Positions 35,384 to 43,726 are shown, numbered from the stretch's first letter. The stretch is DNA of 45,770 bases from an uncultured Clostridia bacterium (GCA_944390495.1 CALXQE010000099.1:1-45770); one strand, 5' to 3'. The notes: generated by a model not told the origin, from the letters alone. Numbers and translations: made by a program.

Positions 35384-37417
35384 ATGATAAGTAAAGTTAC
35401 ATTGGCGAAGACAGCAGGGTTTTGTTACGGAGTAAAACGAGCTGTTGACGGCGTATATGGGAAATACAACGAAGGAAAAAAAATTGCTACATTAGGGCCT
35501 ATTATTCATAACAGGCAAGTTATTGAAGATTTACAGTCTAAGGGTATATATTCGTATAGCAGGGTAAGTGATATTCCAAAAGACTGTGTTATTGTTATTC
35601 GTGCACATGGTGTAGGTGAAATAGTGTATAATGAAATAGGGAAAAGAGAGTATCTTGATTTAACGTGTCCTTTTGTTTCAAAAATACACAAAATAGTTTC
35701 TGAACATTATAAAAAAGGTTATGAAATTATAATTGTTGGAGATAAGAACCATCCTGAAGTAATAGGAATAAATGGTTGGTGTAATGATAGTGCAACTATA
35801 ATAAATGACACTAATTACAAAATTGACGAAATTTTTGCCGAAAAAGACATTTGTGTTGTAGCACAAACAACAATAAATAGAGATTTTTTTGGTGAAATCG
35901 TACAAAATATAAAAAAAACTTGCAAAAGTACCCTGATTTTTGATACAATATGTAATGCGACGAAGGATAGGCAGAAGGAAGCAGACGAAATATCAAGAAA
36001 TTCAGATACAATGATTGTAATTGGAGGAAAGGAAAGTTCCAATACAAGAAAGCTGTTTGAAATTTCAAAACGTAACTGTCCTAACTCTTATCACATCGAA
36101 ACGATTGAGGATTTACCTCAAACAAAAACATTTAAAAAAATAGGTATTACTGCGGGAGCATCTACACCGAGCAGTATTATCGAGGAGGTTGTAAAGGCTA
36201 TGAGTGAAAATCTAAAGAATGAGGAGAATTTTGCAGAACTGTTTGAACAGTACGGAAGCAAAACTCTGAATAACGGGGACATTGTAGAGGGAACAGTTGT
36301 AGAGGTTCGCAATAATGAAGTCATCGTTGATTTGGGAGGCTTTAAGTATAACGGACAACTGGCAGCTGATCAGCTGACTGATGACCCGACACTTAAGCCG
36401 TCTGATGTTGTAAAAGAAGGCGATGTTATCAAGGTTTACGTTGTAGGCGTAAATGATGGTGAAGGAAAAGTAGTTCTATCAAGAAAAAAAGTAGAAGCTA
36501 TGGAGAGCTGGAACAAAATCAAAGCGGCTTATGAATCAGGCGAAATTTTGGAAGGAAAGATTATAAAGGCCGTTAAGGGCGGAGTTATTGCTCTGACAGA
36601 TGGTTCTCAGGTATTTATTCCTGCACGTCAGGCATCAGGCAGATTCGTACAGGATTTGCAAAGCCTTGTTGGAACAACAGTCAACTACAAGATAATCGAA
36701 ATTGACGAAAGAAGAAGACGTATCATTGGTTCAGTAAGAGTTATTCTTGAAGCTGCAAGAAAAGAAAAGGAAGAAAAATTCTGGGCTGAAGCTGAGGTTG
36801 GCAAGAGATACAGCGGTACAGTTAAGTCGCTAACTTCGTTTGGTGCGTTTGTTGATATCGGTGGCGTTGATGGTCTTGTTCATATAAGTGAACTATCATG
36901 GAATAAGATAAAACATCCATCAGAAGTTGTAAAAGAAGGCGATGTTCTTGATGTATATATCAAGGATTTAAATGCTGAAACAAAGAAAATTTCTCTTGGA
37001 TTTAAGAAAATGGAAGATAATCCATGGACTATTGCTCAATCTAAGATTAACGTTGGTGACGTTGTAAAGTGTAAGATTGTTCGTATGGTTCCATTTGGTG
37101 CTTTTGCAGAAATCATGCCAAGTGTTGACGGTCTTATCCATATTTCACAAATTGCTGACAGAAGAATTGAGAAACCTGAAGATGTACTTACTTTAGGTGA
37201 AGAAGTAGAGGCTAAGGTTACAGACCTTAACTGGGACGAAAAGAAGATAAGCCTTTCTATCAGAGCACTAATTCCGGTGCCTGAAAAGGAAGAGAAGGAG
37301 GAAGAAGTTCCGGCAGAGCTTCAGAAAGCAGAAACTCTTGTATATTCAACAGATCCAGAAGTGGAGGTTGAAGAAGTTATAGAAATTGAGCCTGAGGAAA
37401 CAGCTGATGCTGAATAA
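35384..37417 (+). CDS. ispH-rpsA: IspH (HMBPP reductase) fused to ribosomal protein S1-like four-S1-domain protein
   Basis: 677 residues. Residues about 1-285 are IspH, which reduces HMBPP to IPP/DMAPP with a [4Fe-4S] cluster; three cluster cysteines lie in AGFCYGVKRAVDG (Cys14), LDLTCPFVSK (near 93) and DTICNATKDRQ (near 190), and the loop IRAHGVG is present. Residues about 300-645 hold four S1 RNA-binding repeats, beginning GDIVEGTVVEV, GEILEGKIIKA, GKRYSGTVKSLTSFGAFVDIGG and GDVVKCKIVRMVPFGAFAEI. The tail is acidic (EVEVEEVIEIEPEETADAE). This bifunctional fusion is well known in Clostridia; no frameshift or internal stop separates the halves. Whether the two parts are linked functionally or only for expression is not known. 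Confidence 0.95.
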   Translation: MISKVTLAKTAGFCYGVKRAVDGVYGKYNEGKKIATLGPIIHNRQVIEDLQSKGIYSYSRVSDIPKDCVIVIRAHGVGEIVYNEIGKREYLDLTCPFVSKIHKIVSEHYKKGYEIIIVGDKNHPEVIGINGWCNDSATIINDTNYKIDEIFAEKDICVVAQTTINRDFFGEIVQNIKKTCKSTLIFDTICNATKDRQKEADEISRNSDTMIVIGGKESSNTRKLFEISKRNCPNSYHIETIEDLPQTKTFKKIGITAGASTPSSIIEEVVKAMSENLKNEENFAELFEQYGSKTLNNGDIVEGTVVEVRNNEVIVDLGGFKYNGQLAADQLTDDPTLKPSDVVKEGDVIKVYVVGVNDGEGKVVLSRKKVEAMESWNKIKAAYESGEILEGKIIKAVKGGVIALTDGSQVFIPARQASGRFVQDLQSLVGTTVNYKIIEIDERRRRIIGSVRVILEAARKEKEEKFWAEAEVGKRYSGTVKSLTSFGAFVDIGGVDGLVHISELSWNKIKHPSEVVKEGDVLDVYIKDLNAETKKISLGFKKMEDNPWTIAQSKINVGDVVKCKIVRMVPFGAFAEIMPSVDGLIHISQIADRRIEKPEDVLTLGEEVEAKVTDLNWDEKKISLSIRALIPVPEKEEKEEEVPAELQKAETLVYSTDPEVEVEEVIEIEPEETADAE

Positions 37418-37429
37418 TTCCGAATTTAG

Positions 37430-37456
37430 GGGCAGGATAATATCCTGCCCTTTTCT
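37430..37456 (+). terminator. Intrinsic terminator after ispH-rpsA
   Basis: GGGCAGGATA (37430-37439) pairs exactly with TATCCTGCCC (37441-37450), the most GC-rich stem in the window, followed by TTTTCTTT. It ends the uvrC-to-ispH series. murD begins 23 bases later, so the terminator must be partly read through or murD must have a start signal I do not see. Confidence 0.88.
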
Positions 37457-37478
37457 TTGATGTAGAGGAGAATTTAGA

Positions 37479-38852
37479 ATGACAAAGCTTGATGAATTTA
37501 AGAATGAAGTAAGAGGTAAAAATATAACAGTTATAGGCATAGGAATATCAAATTTACCGCTTATAAAGTATCTTGTTAATTTGGAAGCAAATGTTACTGC
37601 TTGTGACAGACGTACAAAAGACGACCTTGGCGAAAATTATAAAGACCTTGAAAAAATAGGTGTTAAATTTAATTTAGGTGAGAAGTATCTTGATAATCTA
37701 TCTGGTGATATTATTTTTAAAACACCGGGTATGAGATATGACGTACCTGAACTTATCCGTGCAAAGGAAAATGGAAGCAGAGTTACAAGTGAGATGGAGG
37801 TTTTCTTTGATGTGTGTCCATCACATATAATTGCTGTAACAGGCAGCGACGGAAAGACAACAACCACAACTCTTATTCATAAGATGATGACAGGAGCAGG
37901 TTATAAAACGTGGCTTGGCGGAAACATAGGTAATCCGCTTTTGACAGATACAGAGAAAATGACGGAAAATGATTGGGTAATTCTTGAATTATCATCATTT
38001 CAGCTTCATACAATGAGAAAGTCACCGGAAATTGCTGCTATAACAAATATCAGCCCTAATCATCTTGATATGCATAAAGATTATCAGGAGTATATTGATG
38101 CTAAAAAGAATATTATGCTGTATCAAAATGAGAGTAATGTTCTTGTTGTAAATGCAGATAATGAGGTTACGGCAAAAATTGGAGAAGAAGCCAAGGGAAT
38201 TGTAAGATATTTCTCAAGACAGCACAATGCTGATATTTATCTTGACGGAAGTGTTATTAAATGCGAAAATGACGAAGTGCTTAATATAAATGATATTAAA
38301 ATCCCAGGAATGCATAATGTTGAAAATTATATGACAGCTATTGCAGCAGTTAAGGGACTTGTTGACAAGGACGTAATAGTAGAAGTTGCAAAGACTTTTA
38401 CAGGTGTGGAACACAGAATTGAACACGTAAGAACATTTGAGGGTGTAAAATATTATAATAGTTCGATAGATTCAAGTCCAAACAGAACGATAAATACTTT
38501 GCGTGTTTTTCCTGAAAAGGTTATAATGATAGGTGGAGGAAAAGACAAGGGAATACCTTATGATGAAATTGGTCCTGCACTGGTAGAGCATGTCAAAGTT
38601 TTAATACTTATAGGTGCTACATCTGATAAAATCCAAGAGGCACTTGATAAAGAAATTGAGAAAACGGGCAATGGTAAGGACATAGAAGTAATTCGAGTGT
38701 CATCTTATGAGGAAGCGGTAAATACTGCCAGAAGTAAAGCGAATGACGGAGATGTTGTAATTCTTTCTCCGGCAAGTACGAGTTTTGATATGTTCAGAAA
38801 TTTTGAAGAACGTGGAAATCTTTTTAAGAAAATAGTAAACGAGTTGAAATAG
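37479..38852 (+). CDS. murD: UDP-N-acetylmuramoyl-L-alanine-D-glutamate ligase
   Basis: 457 residues. It adds D-Glu to UDP-MurNAc-L-Ala. The N-terminal Rossmann-like domain has NITVIGIGISNLPLIKYL. The ATP-binding motif is AVTGSDGKTTTTTLIHKM near 118-135; then ELSSFQLHTM near 168, AAITNISPNHLDMH near 185 and the C-terminal GVEHRIEHVRTFEGVKYYN near 308. The usual NDSKATN-like or NDSIASSPT-like segment reads NSSIDSSPNRT here. RBS GAGGAGAA at 37466-37473. It is not accompanied by other mur genes; three M42 peptidases follow, the first starting one base after its stop codon. Confidence 0.95.
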   Translation: MTKLDEFKNEVRGKNITVIGIGISNLPLIKYLVNLEANVTACDRRTKDDLGENYKDLEKIGVKFNLGEKYLDNLSGDIIFKTPGMRYDVPELIRAKENGSRVTSEMEVFFDVCPSHIIAVTGSDGKTTTTTLIHKMMTGAGYKTWLGGNIGNPLLTDTEKMTENDWVILELSSFQLHTMRKSPEIAAITNISPNHLDMHKDYQEYIDAKKNIMLYQNESNVLVVNADNEVTAKIGEEAKGIVRYFSRQHNADIYLDGSVIKCENDEVLNINDIKIPGMHNVENYMTAIAAVKGLVDKDVIVEVAKTFTGVEHRIEHVRTFEGVKYYNSSIDSSPNRTINTLRVFPEKVIMIGGGKDKGIPYDEIGPALVEHVKVLILIGATSDKIQEALDKEIEKTGNGKDIEVIRVSSYEEAVNTARSKANDGDVVILSPASTSFDMFRNFEERGNLFKKIVNELK

Positions 38853-38853
38853 T

Positions 38854-39882
38854 ATGAGAAAACTTATAAAAAAATTAAGTGACATGAGAGGCATGTCAGG
38901 ATATGAATATCGCATAACAGGTGAAATTGCTGATATATTAAAAAAATATGCTGATGATGTAAAAATTGATAATTTAGGCAGTGTTATAGCTTATAAGTCC
39001 TGTGGCAAAAAAAATGCTCCTAAAATTATGATAGAAGCACATTGTGACGAAATTGGTCTTATAGTTACATCAATAACTGACGAAGGATATTTGACATTCG
39101 CAAATGTCGGAGGAGTTGACAACAGAACATTACCGTCAACGGAAGTAACGGTACACGGGAAAAAAGACTTGTGGGGAGTTGTAGGGATAAAACCGGACTA
39201 TTTACTCGAGCAAGGTAAAACAGTCAAAATAGCAGATTTGGCGGTTGATACAGGATTAGATGCAGAGACCGTAAAAGAATTTGTGTCAGTCGGTGATAGT
39301 ATTACACTACCACAGTCAGTCGGTAAGTTAGGAAAAAAGCAGTTTAGCGGTAAGTGTCTTGATGACAGAGCAAGTGTTGCGGCGGTGATAACTGTTATGA
39401 AAAAACTTAGCGGTATACCGCTTGACGTTGATGTATATGCAGTCTTGGCAGTTCAGGAAGAGGTCGGTTGTCGAGGCGGTAAAACAACAGCCTATGGAAT
39501 AAATCCTGATATGGCTATTGCCATAGACGTATGCCACGGTATAACTCCTGATAATAGCAGTAATGCTTTTGATGTAGGTTCAGGGGCGGTTATTTCTGTT
39601 GGACCTAATTTACACCCTAAACTTACCAAAAAACTTTTTGAAACAGCAAAATGTCATAATATAAAAACAGAAACAGATGTTGACGGAGGCAATACAGGTA
39701 CAGATGCATGGGAAATACAAACAGCACAGAACGGTATTGCAACAGCACTTTTGTCAATACCTTTAAAATATATGCACACAAGTGTTGAAACACTTGCCAT
39801 ATCCGATGTTAAAGCTGTAACAAAACTGCTTGTGGAATTTATTAAAGAACAGAAGGGGGACATATCATGGCTGAACTTCTGA
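38854..39882 (+). CDS. M42 family metallo-aminopeptidase, paralogue 1 (catalytic residues intact)
   Basis: 342 residues. The family comprises dinuclear-metal aminopeptidases that form 12-subunit tetrahedral (TET) particles and trim peptides in the cytoplasm. The metal and catalytic residues are present: EAHCDEIG with His63 and Asp65, CLDDRAS with bridging Asp170, QEEVGCRG with catalytic Glu202 and metal Glu203, AIDVCHG with Asp225, and YMHTSVE with His308. It starts one base after the murD stop codon and overlaps paralogue 2 by 16 bases, so the three M42 genes form one translationally coupled block. No signal peptide. Confidence 0.93.
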   Translation: MRKLIKKLSDMRGMSGYEYRITGEIADILKKYADDVKIDNLGSVIAYKSCGKKNAPKIMIEAHCDEIGLIVTSITDEGYLTFANVGGVDNRTLPSTEVTVHGKKDLWGVVGIKPDYLLEQGKTVKIADLAVDTGLDAETVKEFVSVGDSITLPQSVGKLGKKQFSGKCLDDRASVAAVITVMKKLSGIPLDVDVYAVLAVQEEVGCRGGKTTAYGINPDMAIAIDVCHGITPDNSSNAFDVGSGAVISVGPNLHPKLTKKLFETAKCHNIKTETDVDGGNTGTDAWEIQTAQNGIATALLSIPLKYMHTSVETLAISDVKAVTKLLVEFIKEQKGDISWLNF

Positions 39883-40883
39883 AAAAACTTTCTCAGACAA
39901 ACGGTGTAAGCGGAAATGAAGAGTATATTAGGTCAGTTATAATTGAAGAAATAGAGAAGTACGCTGATAATATTGAGGTTGATTCAATGGGAAATATAAT
40001 TGCTTTTAAAAGAGGCAAATATGACAGCAGAAAAATAGCTGTTACGGCTAATATTGATGAACCTGGTTTTATTATCAGCGGTGTAACTGACAAGGGATAT
40101 TTGAAATTTAAAGCAGTTGGTAAAATAGATGACAGAAAACTTGTTTCAAAGCGTGTACTAATATACAAACGTGGTGTAAAAGGTATCATAGGAATGAAGG
40201 CAATACATTTGCAGACACGTTCGGAGAGAGATAATGTAACATCACATAGCAGCTTGTTTATAGATATAGGTGCAAAGGATAAAAAAACTGCACTTGAAAA
40301 TGTGTGTTTGGGTGATTATATAACTTTTGACACAGAATTTACTGTTTTAGGGAAAAATATTAAGGGAAAGGCTCTTGACAGGGCAGGAAGCTGTTATGCA
40401 CTTATTAATGCAATGAAAAATGAATGTAAGTTTGATACTTATTTTTGCTTTACGGTACAGCATGAAGTTGGTGCAAGAGGAGCTAATATTGTATCCCATA
40501 GGTTAGATGCAGATGTTGTTTTGACAATATCATCTGCTGATACAGAAGATATGTATGACTGCAAAAATACAAGCGGAAGTAAATTGGGTGATGGAATTAT
40601 AATAAATTGTATTGACAGACATTTTCTTCCAACGGGAAACATATCGTTTGATATGGCAGAAAAGGCAAAGAAAAAAGGTATAAAAATACAGCTGCATTCC
40701 ATGAAAAATCATGAAAGCGGTGCCGGTGTTATGCAGTATGGCAGAGCTGGACGTGAGGCAATAAGTGTGGTGCTACCGTGTAGGTATTCCCATTCACCGG
40801 TTAGTGTAATGTCCGTGGAGGATATAAACTCATGTACTGAATATATAGACTTATTTTTGAATGAAATCGGAGATATGATATAA
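39867..40883 (+). CDS. M42 family paralogue 2, predicted catalytically inactive (pseudopeptidase)
   Basis: 338 residues, the same fold and length as its neighbours by eye (LSQTNGVSGNEEYIR, VDSMGNIIAFKRGKYDSRKIAVTANIDEPG, CRYSHSPVSVMSVEDI). Several residues required for activity are changed: AHxDE becomes ANIDE, so the metal His is Asn62; QEEVG becomes QHEVG, so the catalytic Glu is His199 while Glu200 remains; the metal Asp of AxDV/T becomes Ser222; the GTDA block is replaced; and LDNRAG is shortened to LDRAG. Asp64, Asp171 and the late His309 are retained. The reading frame is intact, with no sign of decay, so it is probably kept as a non-catalytic partner, perhaps in mixed particles with paralogues 1 and 3. 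GGGGG-type site at 39854-39858; it overlaps the next gene by one base. Confidence 0.85.
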   Translation: MAELLKKLSQTNGVSGNEEYIRSVIIEEIEKYADNIEVDSMGNIIAFKRGKYDSRKIAVTANIDEPGFIISGVTDKGYLKFKAVGKIDDRKLVSKRVLIYKRGVKGIIGMKAIHLQTRSERDNVTSHSSLFIDIGAKDKKTALENVCLGDYITFDTEFTVLGKNIKGKALDRAGSCYALINAMKNECKFDTYFCFTVQHEVGARGANIVSHRLDADVVLTISSADTEDMYDCKNTSGSKLGDGIIINCIDRHFLPTGNISFDMAEKAKKKGIKIQLHSMKNHESGAGVMQYGRAGREAISVVLPCRYSHSPVSVMSVEDINSCTEYIDLFLNEIGDMI

Positions 40884-41869
40884 TGAATATTATAAAGATA
40901 CTTGAAAAGCTTACAAAAATTAATGGTGTTTCTGGAAATGAAGAAGATGTAAAAAATTTCATCAGTGAAGAAATGAAAAAATACTGTGATGAAGTCTATA
41001 CCGATGCTATGGGTAATCTTATAGCCCGTAAAAAGGGAAGCGGAAAAAAAGTAATGCTTGCCGCACATATGGATGAAATCGGGATCATGGTAACAAATAT
41101 AGATGAAAATGGATTTTTAAGCTTCACTTCAATAGGCGGACTTAATACACCTAATCTTTCTAATCTTCGTGTTGAGTTTAAGAATGGGATTAAAGGTGTT
41201 ATTGGTGCAAGAGAAGAAGAGTTTAGAAAAAAAGCATCTCTTGATAAACTTTATATAGATATAGGTGTATCAAGTAAAAAAGAAGCCGAAAAACTTATTT
41301 GTATCGGTGATGTGGCTGCTTTTGAGGGTGGTTTTTATAAAAAGGGAAACACTGTTGTATCTAAGGCACTTGACAATAGAGCAGGGTGCACAATATTGAT
41401 TGGTGCTGCAAGTATGGCACAGACAAATAACGACTTGTATTTTGTGTTTACTACCCAGGAAGAGGTTGGTCTAAGGGGTGCAAAAACAGCAGCTTTTGCT
41501 ATTGAACCGGATATTGCAATAGCAGTAGATGTTACTGATACAGGTGATACACCCGATGCACCGACTATGGCTGTTAAAATCGGAGGCGGTGCTGCAATAA
41601 AGGTTATGGATCGTTCAGTAATTTGTGACGCCGAAGTAAGAACATTGCTTATTGAAACAGCAAAGAAAAATAAAATTGCGTATCAACTTGAAATAATGAC
41701 AGATGGAGGTACTGATGCAGGAGCCATCCACCTTACAAAGGCGGGTATAAAAACAGGTGGTATATCTGTACCTACACGTTATATTCATTCACCATCGGAA
41801 ATGATAAATACAGAGGATCTTGAAAATTGTACAAAACTTATAGCAGAAGCTGTAAAACTTCAGTGGTAA
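40883..41869 (+). CDS. M42 family metallo-aminopeptidase, paralogue 3 (catalytic residues intact)
   Basis: 328 residues. All metal/catalytic residues are present: AAHMDEIG with His62 and Asp64, ALDNRAG with Asp164, QEEVGLRGA with Glu193 and Glu194, AVDVTDTGD with Asp216, DGGTDAGAIH, and RYIHSPSEM with His302. It resembles the mainstream M42 type (glutamyl/leucyl aminopeptidase, YsdC/FrvX) more than paralogue 1. The ATG shares a base with the stop codon of paralogue 2 (TAATG), and a strong GGAGG follows its own stop for the next gene. Confidence 0.95.
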   Translation: MNIIKILEKLTKINGVSGNEEDVKNFISEEMKKYCDEVYTDAMGNLIARKKGSGKKVMLAAHMDEIGIMVTNIDENGFLSFTSIGGLNTPNLSNLRVEFKNGIKGVIGAREEEFRKKASLDKLYIDIGVSSKKEAEKLICIGDVAAFEGGFYKKGNTVVSKALDNRAGCTILIGAASMAQTNNDLYFVFTTQEEVGLRGAKTAAFAIEPDIAIAVDVTDTGDTPDAPTMAVKIGGGAAIKVMDRSVICDAEVRTLLIETAKKNKIAYQLEIMTDGGTDAGAIHLTKAGIKTGGISVPTRYIHSPSEMINTEDLENCTKLIAEAVKLQW

Positions 41870-41885
41870 ACGGAGGTGTATTCTA

Positions 41886-42539
41886 TTGGCGACTTGGGGA
41901 GTTCATCTTAGAGTGGCAAGTAGATTTCTGAATAAAATAGACAAAAAATATCACAGAGAATTTGTAATTGGTAATGTTGCACCTGACTGCGGTTATGGGG
42001 AAAAGGATAGTTTTGGCGATTTTGTACCACCGCCATCTATTACCCATTGGTCACCGAGCGGAATGAAGTGTGACTGTCGGTATAAAGATTTTTATGATGA
42101 ATATTTGACCGATAATATGAATAGTGACTATTGGTTTTATCTTGGATATTATGTACATCTTTTGGTGGATATAATGTGGTCTGCTACGATGTATGCACCT
42201 ACAAAAGTTAAATATGTACATGAATATGAAGAAAATCCTGAATTTTTAAAGATAATAAAGCGTGATTGGAATGATATTGACTTTAAATATTTTACAGAGC
42301 GTGAAGAACATACTGCATTTGACATTTTAAGTTCTGTAAAGCAAGTAAAAGATTACTTACCTTATTACGAAGAAAATCAACTAACAAAACAGATAAAAGT
42401 AATAGTAGAATACTATAAAAATTATTCCGGTAATATAAATAGAGAATTTAAGTATACAACGCCTGATGAACTTCAAAATTTTGTAGATTGTGCAGTTGAA
42501 ATCGTTGAATTAGTTCTTGAAAAAGAAAAATTACTGTGA
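41886..42539 (+). CDS. Zinc-dependent phospholipase C-like protein (Zn_dep_PLPC family)
   Basis: 217 residues from TTG 41886; the unusual start is supported by a perfect GGAGGT at 41872-41877 with an 8-base gap and by the N-terminus MATWGVHLRVASRFL. The family's zinc-ligand pattern can be followed: His7, FVIGNVAPDCG with Asp near 33, ITHWSP with His near 58, and YYVHLLVDIMW with His and Asp near 92-96. These metal-binding helices resemble alpha-toxin-type phospholipase C, but there is no signal peptide and no C2/PLAT domain, so it is probably a cytoplasmic phosphoesterase of unknown substrate rather than a toxin. Confidence 0.75.
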   Translation: MATWGVHLRVASRFLNKIDKKYHREFVIGNVAPDCGYGEKDSFGDFVPPPSITHWSPSGMKCDCRYKDFYDEYLTDNMNSDYWFYLGYYVHLLVDIMWSATMYAPTKVKYVHEYEENPEFLKIIKRDWNDIDFKYFTEREEHTAFDILSSVKQVKDYLPYYEENQLTKQIKVIVEYYKNYSGNINREFKYTTPDELQNFVDCAVEIVELVLEKEKLL

Positions 42540-42587
42540 TTTATGTTTATTAATGAGCTGAAAATGTTTTATAATTAGTACAAAAAT

Positions 42588-42622
42588 AAAATCCCATATT
42601 CATTAAAAGAATATGGGATTTT
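42588..42622. terminator. Bidirectional intrinsic terminator between convergent genes
   Basis: AAAATCCCATATTC (42588-42601) pairs perfectly with GAATATGGGATTTT (42609-42622), a 14-base stem with a 7-base loop and A/T flanks on both sides. It serves the murD-PLC-like series and the minus-strand RnfC-like gene ending at 42624. Confidence 0.92.
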
Positions 42623-42623
42623 G

Positions 42624-43667
42624 TTATTTAATAGAATTTCTGTATTTCGGTATATTTTTTTCATCATCAAATGCAAGAATTGCTTTTGTAATTGGTGTTA
42701 TGGGTAAATCTAAATCATGAATTTCTTCCCCATCAACTATTCCACCGTTAATAACAACACGTGGAGACGGATAGCCTGAAATATCAAGAAGAGATGATAT
42801 TGTTGTTCCTATCGGTACATTATAGTTATGCGGTTCAATAATATCGTCGCCTGATACTGTAACAATTTTTTTCATTACTGGTATGCTCTTTTTAAGTGCT
42901 AATTCTGCATTTAAAATGGTCTCAGGTGATAGTAGGATTATATCTATATCGTCTATATTTTTTCCTGTAACAGTTTTCACTAAAATATTATCATCACTTT
43001 GTGGATAACGGGCTTTTAAGGAATAAAGTGATATATCATCGTTATAGCGTAATCTATATTTAAAATCAGAAAAAATTCGTCTCATATCGTTTTCGACAGC
43101 AATAATAGCATGTTTTACATCTGTAATATCCATTAAAAGCTCTAATGTACGTAAAATTTTTGGTACATTGCCAATGCAAGCTCCTTGAGGTGAAGAAACA
43201 TAAGGGTCTGAATCAAAACAGCACAAAATAATGTACTGCGGTAATTTTTTGATTGAAAGTAAAACATGAAGAGGTATTCCTGTTCGTACTTCACATACTC
43301 CGCATTCTCTTAAAATCCAGAGATATTCTTCTTTAGAAAGCGATTTTGAATCTAAATTTGCAAACTGAGGTTGTATCTTATCGAAAAGCATATCATTTTC
43401 AATAGAAATCATTTCGTCGGTAACAGATAAAACAGTTCCTGATACTGAAGATATTATAGGAACGGCATTAAAACTATCAATATCTGCAATTTTTTGACCT
43501 CTAAGAACTCTATCTCCTACATTTACAAGACTTTTTACGGTGCTGTTGTTTTTTTCTTTGAGTTTGTAAAAACATACAGGTGACGGATATATACGAGTAA
43601 TTCTGTCAGCAGAATGGAAACCATTATGTTTTTTTAGCTTTTTTGCATGGGGAAATGATATAGCCAT
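42624..43667 (-). CDS. RnfC/Nqo1-like SLBB-domain protein lacking iron-sulfur clusters
   Basis: 347 residues, ATG 43667 after GGAGGT. It resembles the N-terminal and middle parts of RnfC: a barrel-sandwich domain (SLVNVGDRVLRGQKIADIDSFNAVPIISSVSGTVLSV at 46-82), a Rossmann-like Nqo1/FMN-type domain in which the usual GAGFP loop reads TGIPLH (129-134) and the NxxExxP-like segment reads CFDSDPY (150-156), then KARYPQSDD near 218, the block VMKKIVTVSGDDIIEPHNYNVPIGTTISSLL (264-294) typical of the SLBB region, and PRVVINGGIVDG. RnfC proteins continue with two CxxCxxCxxxCP clusters; this one stops before them and has none. With no other rnf genes near, it is unlikely to be a working Rnf subunit. 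Function unknown. Confidence 0.75.
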   Translation of the reverse strand: MAISFPHAKKLKKHNGFHSADRITRIYPSPVCFYKLKEKNNSTVKSLVNVGDRVLRGQKIADIDSFNAVPIISSVSGTVLSVTDEMISIENDMLFDKIQPQFANLDSKSLSKEEYLWILRECGVCEVRTGIPLHVLLSIKKLPQYIILCCFDSDPYVSSPQGACIGNVPKILRTLELLMDITDVKHAIIAVENDMRRIFSDFKYRLRYNDDISLYSLKARYPQSDDNILVKTVTGKNIDDIDIILLSPETILNAELALKKSIPVMKKIVTVSGDDIIEPHNYNVPIGTTISSLLDISGYPSPRVVINGGIVDGEEIHDLDLPITPITKAILAFDDEKNIPKYRNSIK

Positions 43668-43697
43668 ACATATACCTCCATAACTATTATTACTTAA

Positions 43698-43726
43698 ATT
43701 TTACCATATTATTAACAAAAAAGCAA
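43698..43726 (-). promoter_or_regulatory. Probable promoter of the RnfC-like gene
   Basis: On the minus strand TTGCTT (43726-43721, 3 of 6) and TAAAAT (43703-43698, 5 of 6) are separated by 17 bases, about 30 bases before the start codon. A moderate match only. Confidence 0.45.

Noticed and set aside
41886..42539. Alpha-toxin-type secreted phospholipase C
   Set aside because: There is no signal peptide and no C-terminal C2/PLAT domain; only the metal-binding helical core is shared with that family.
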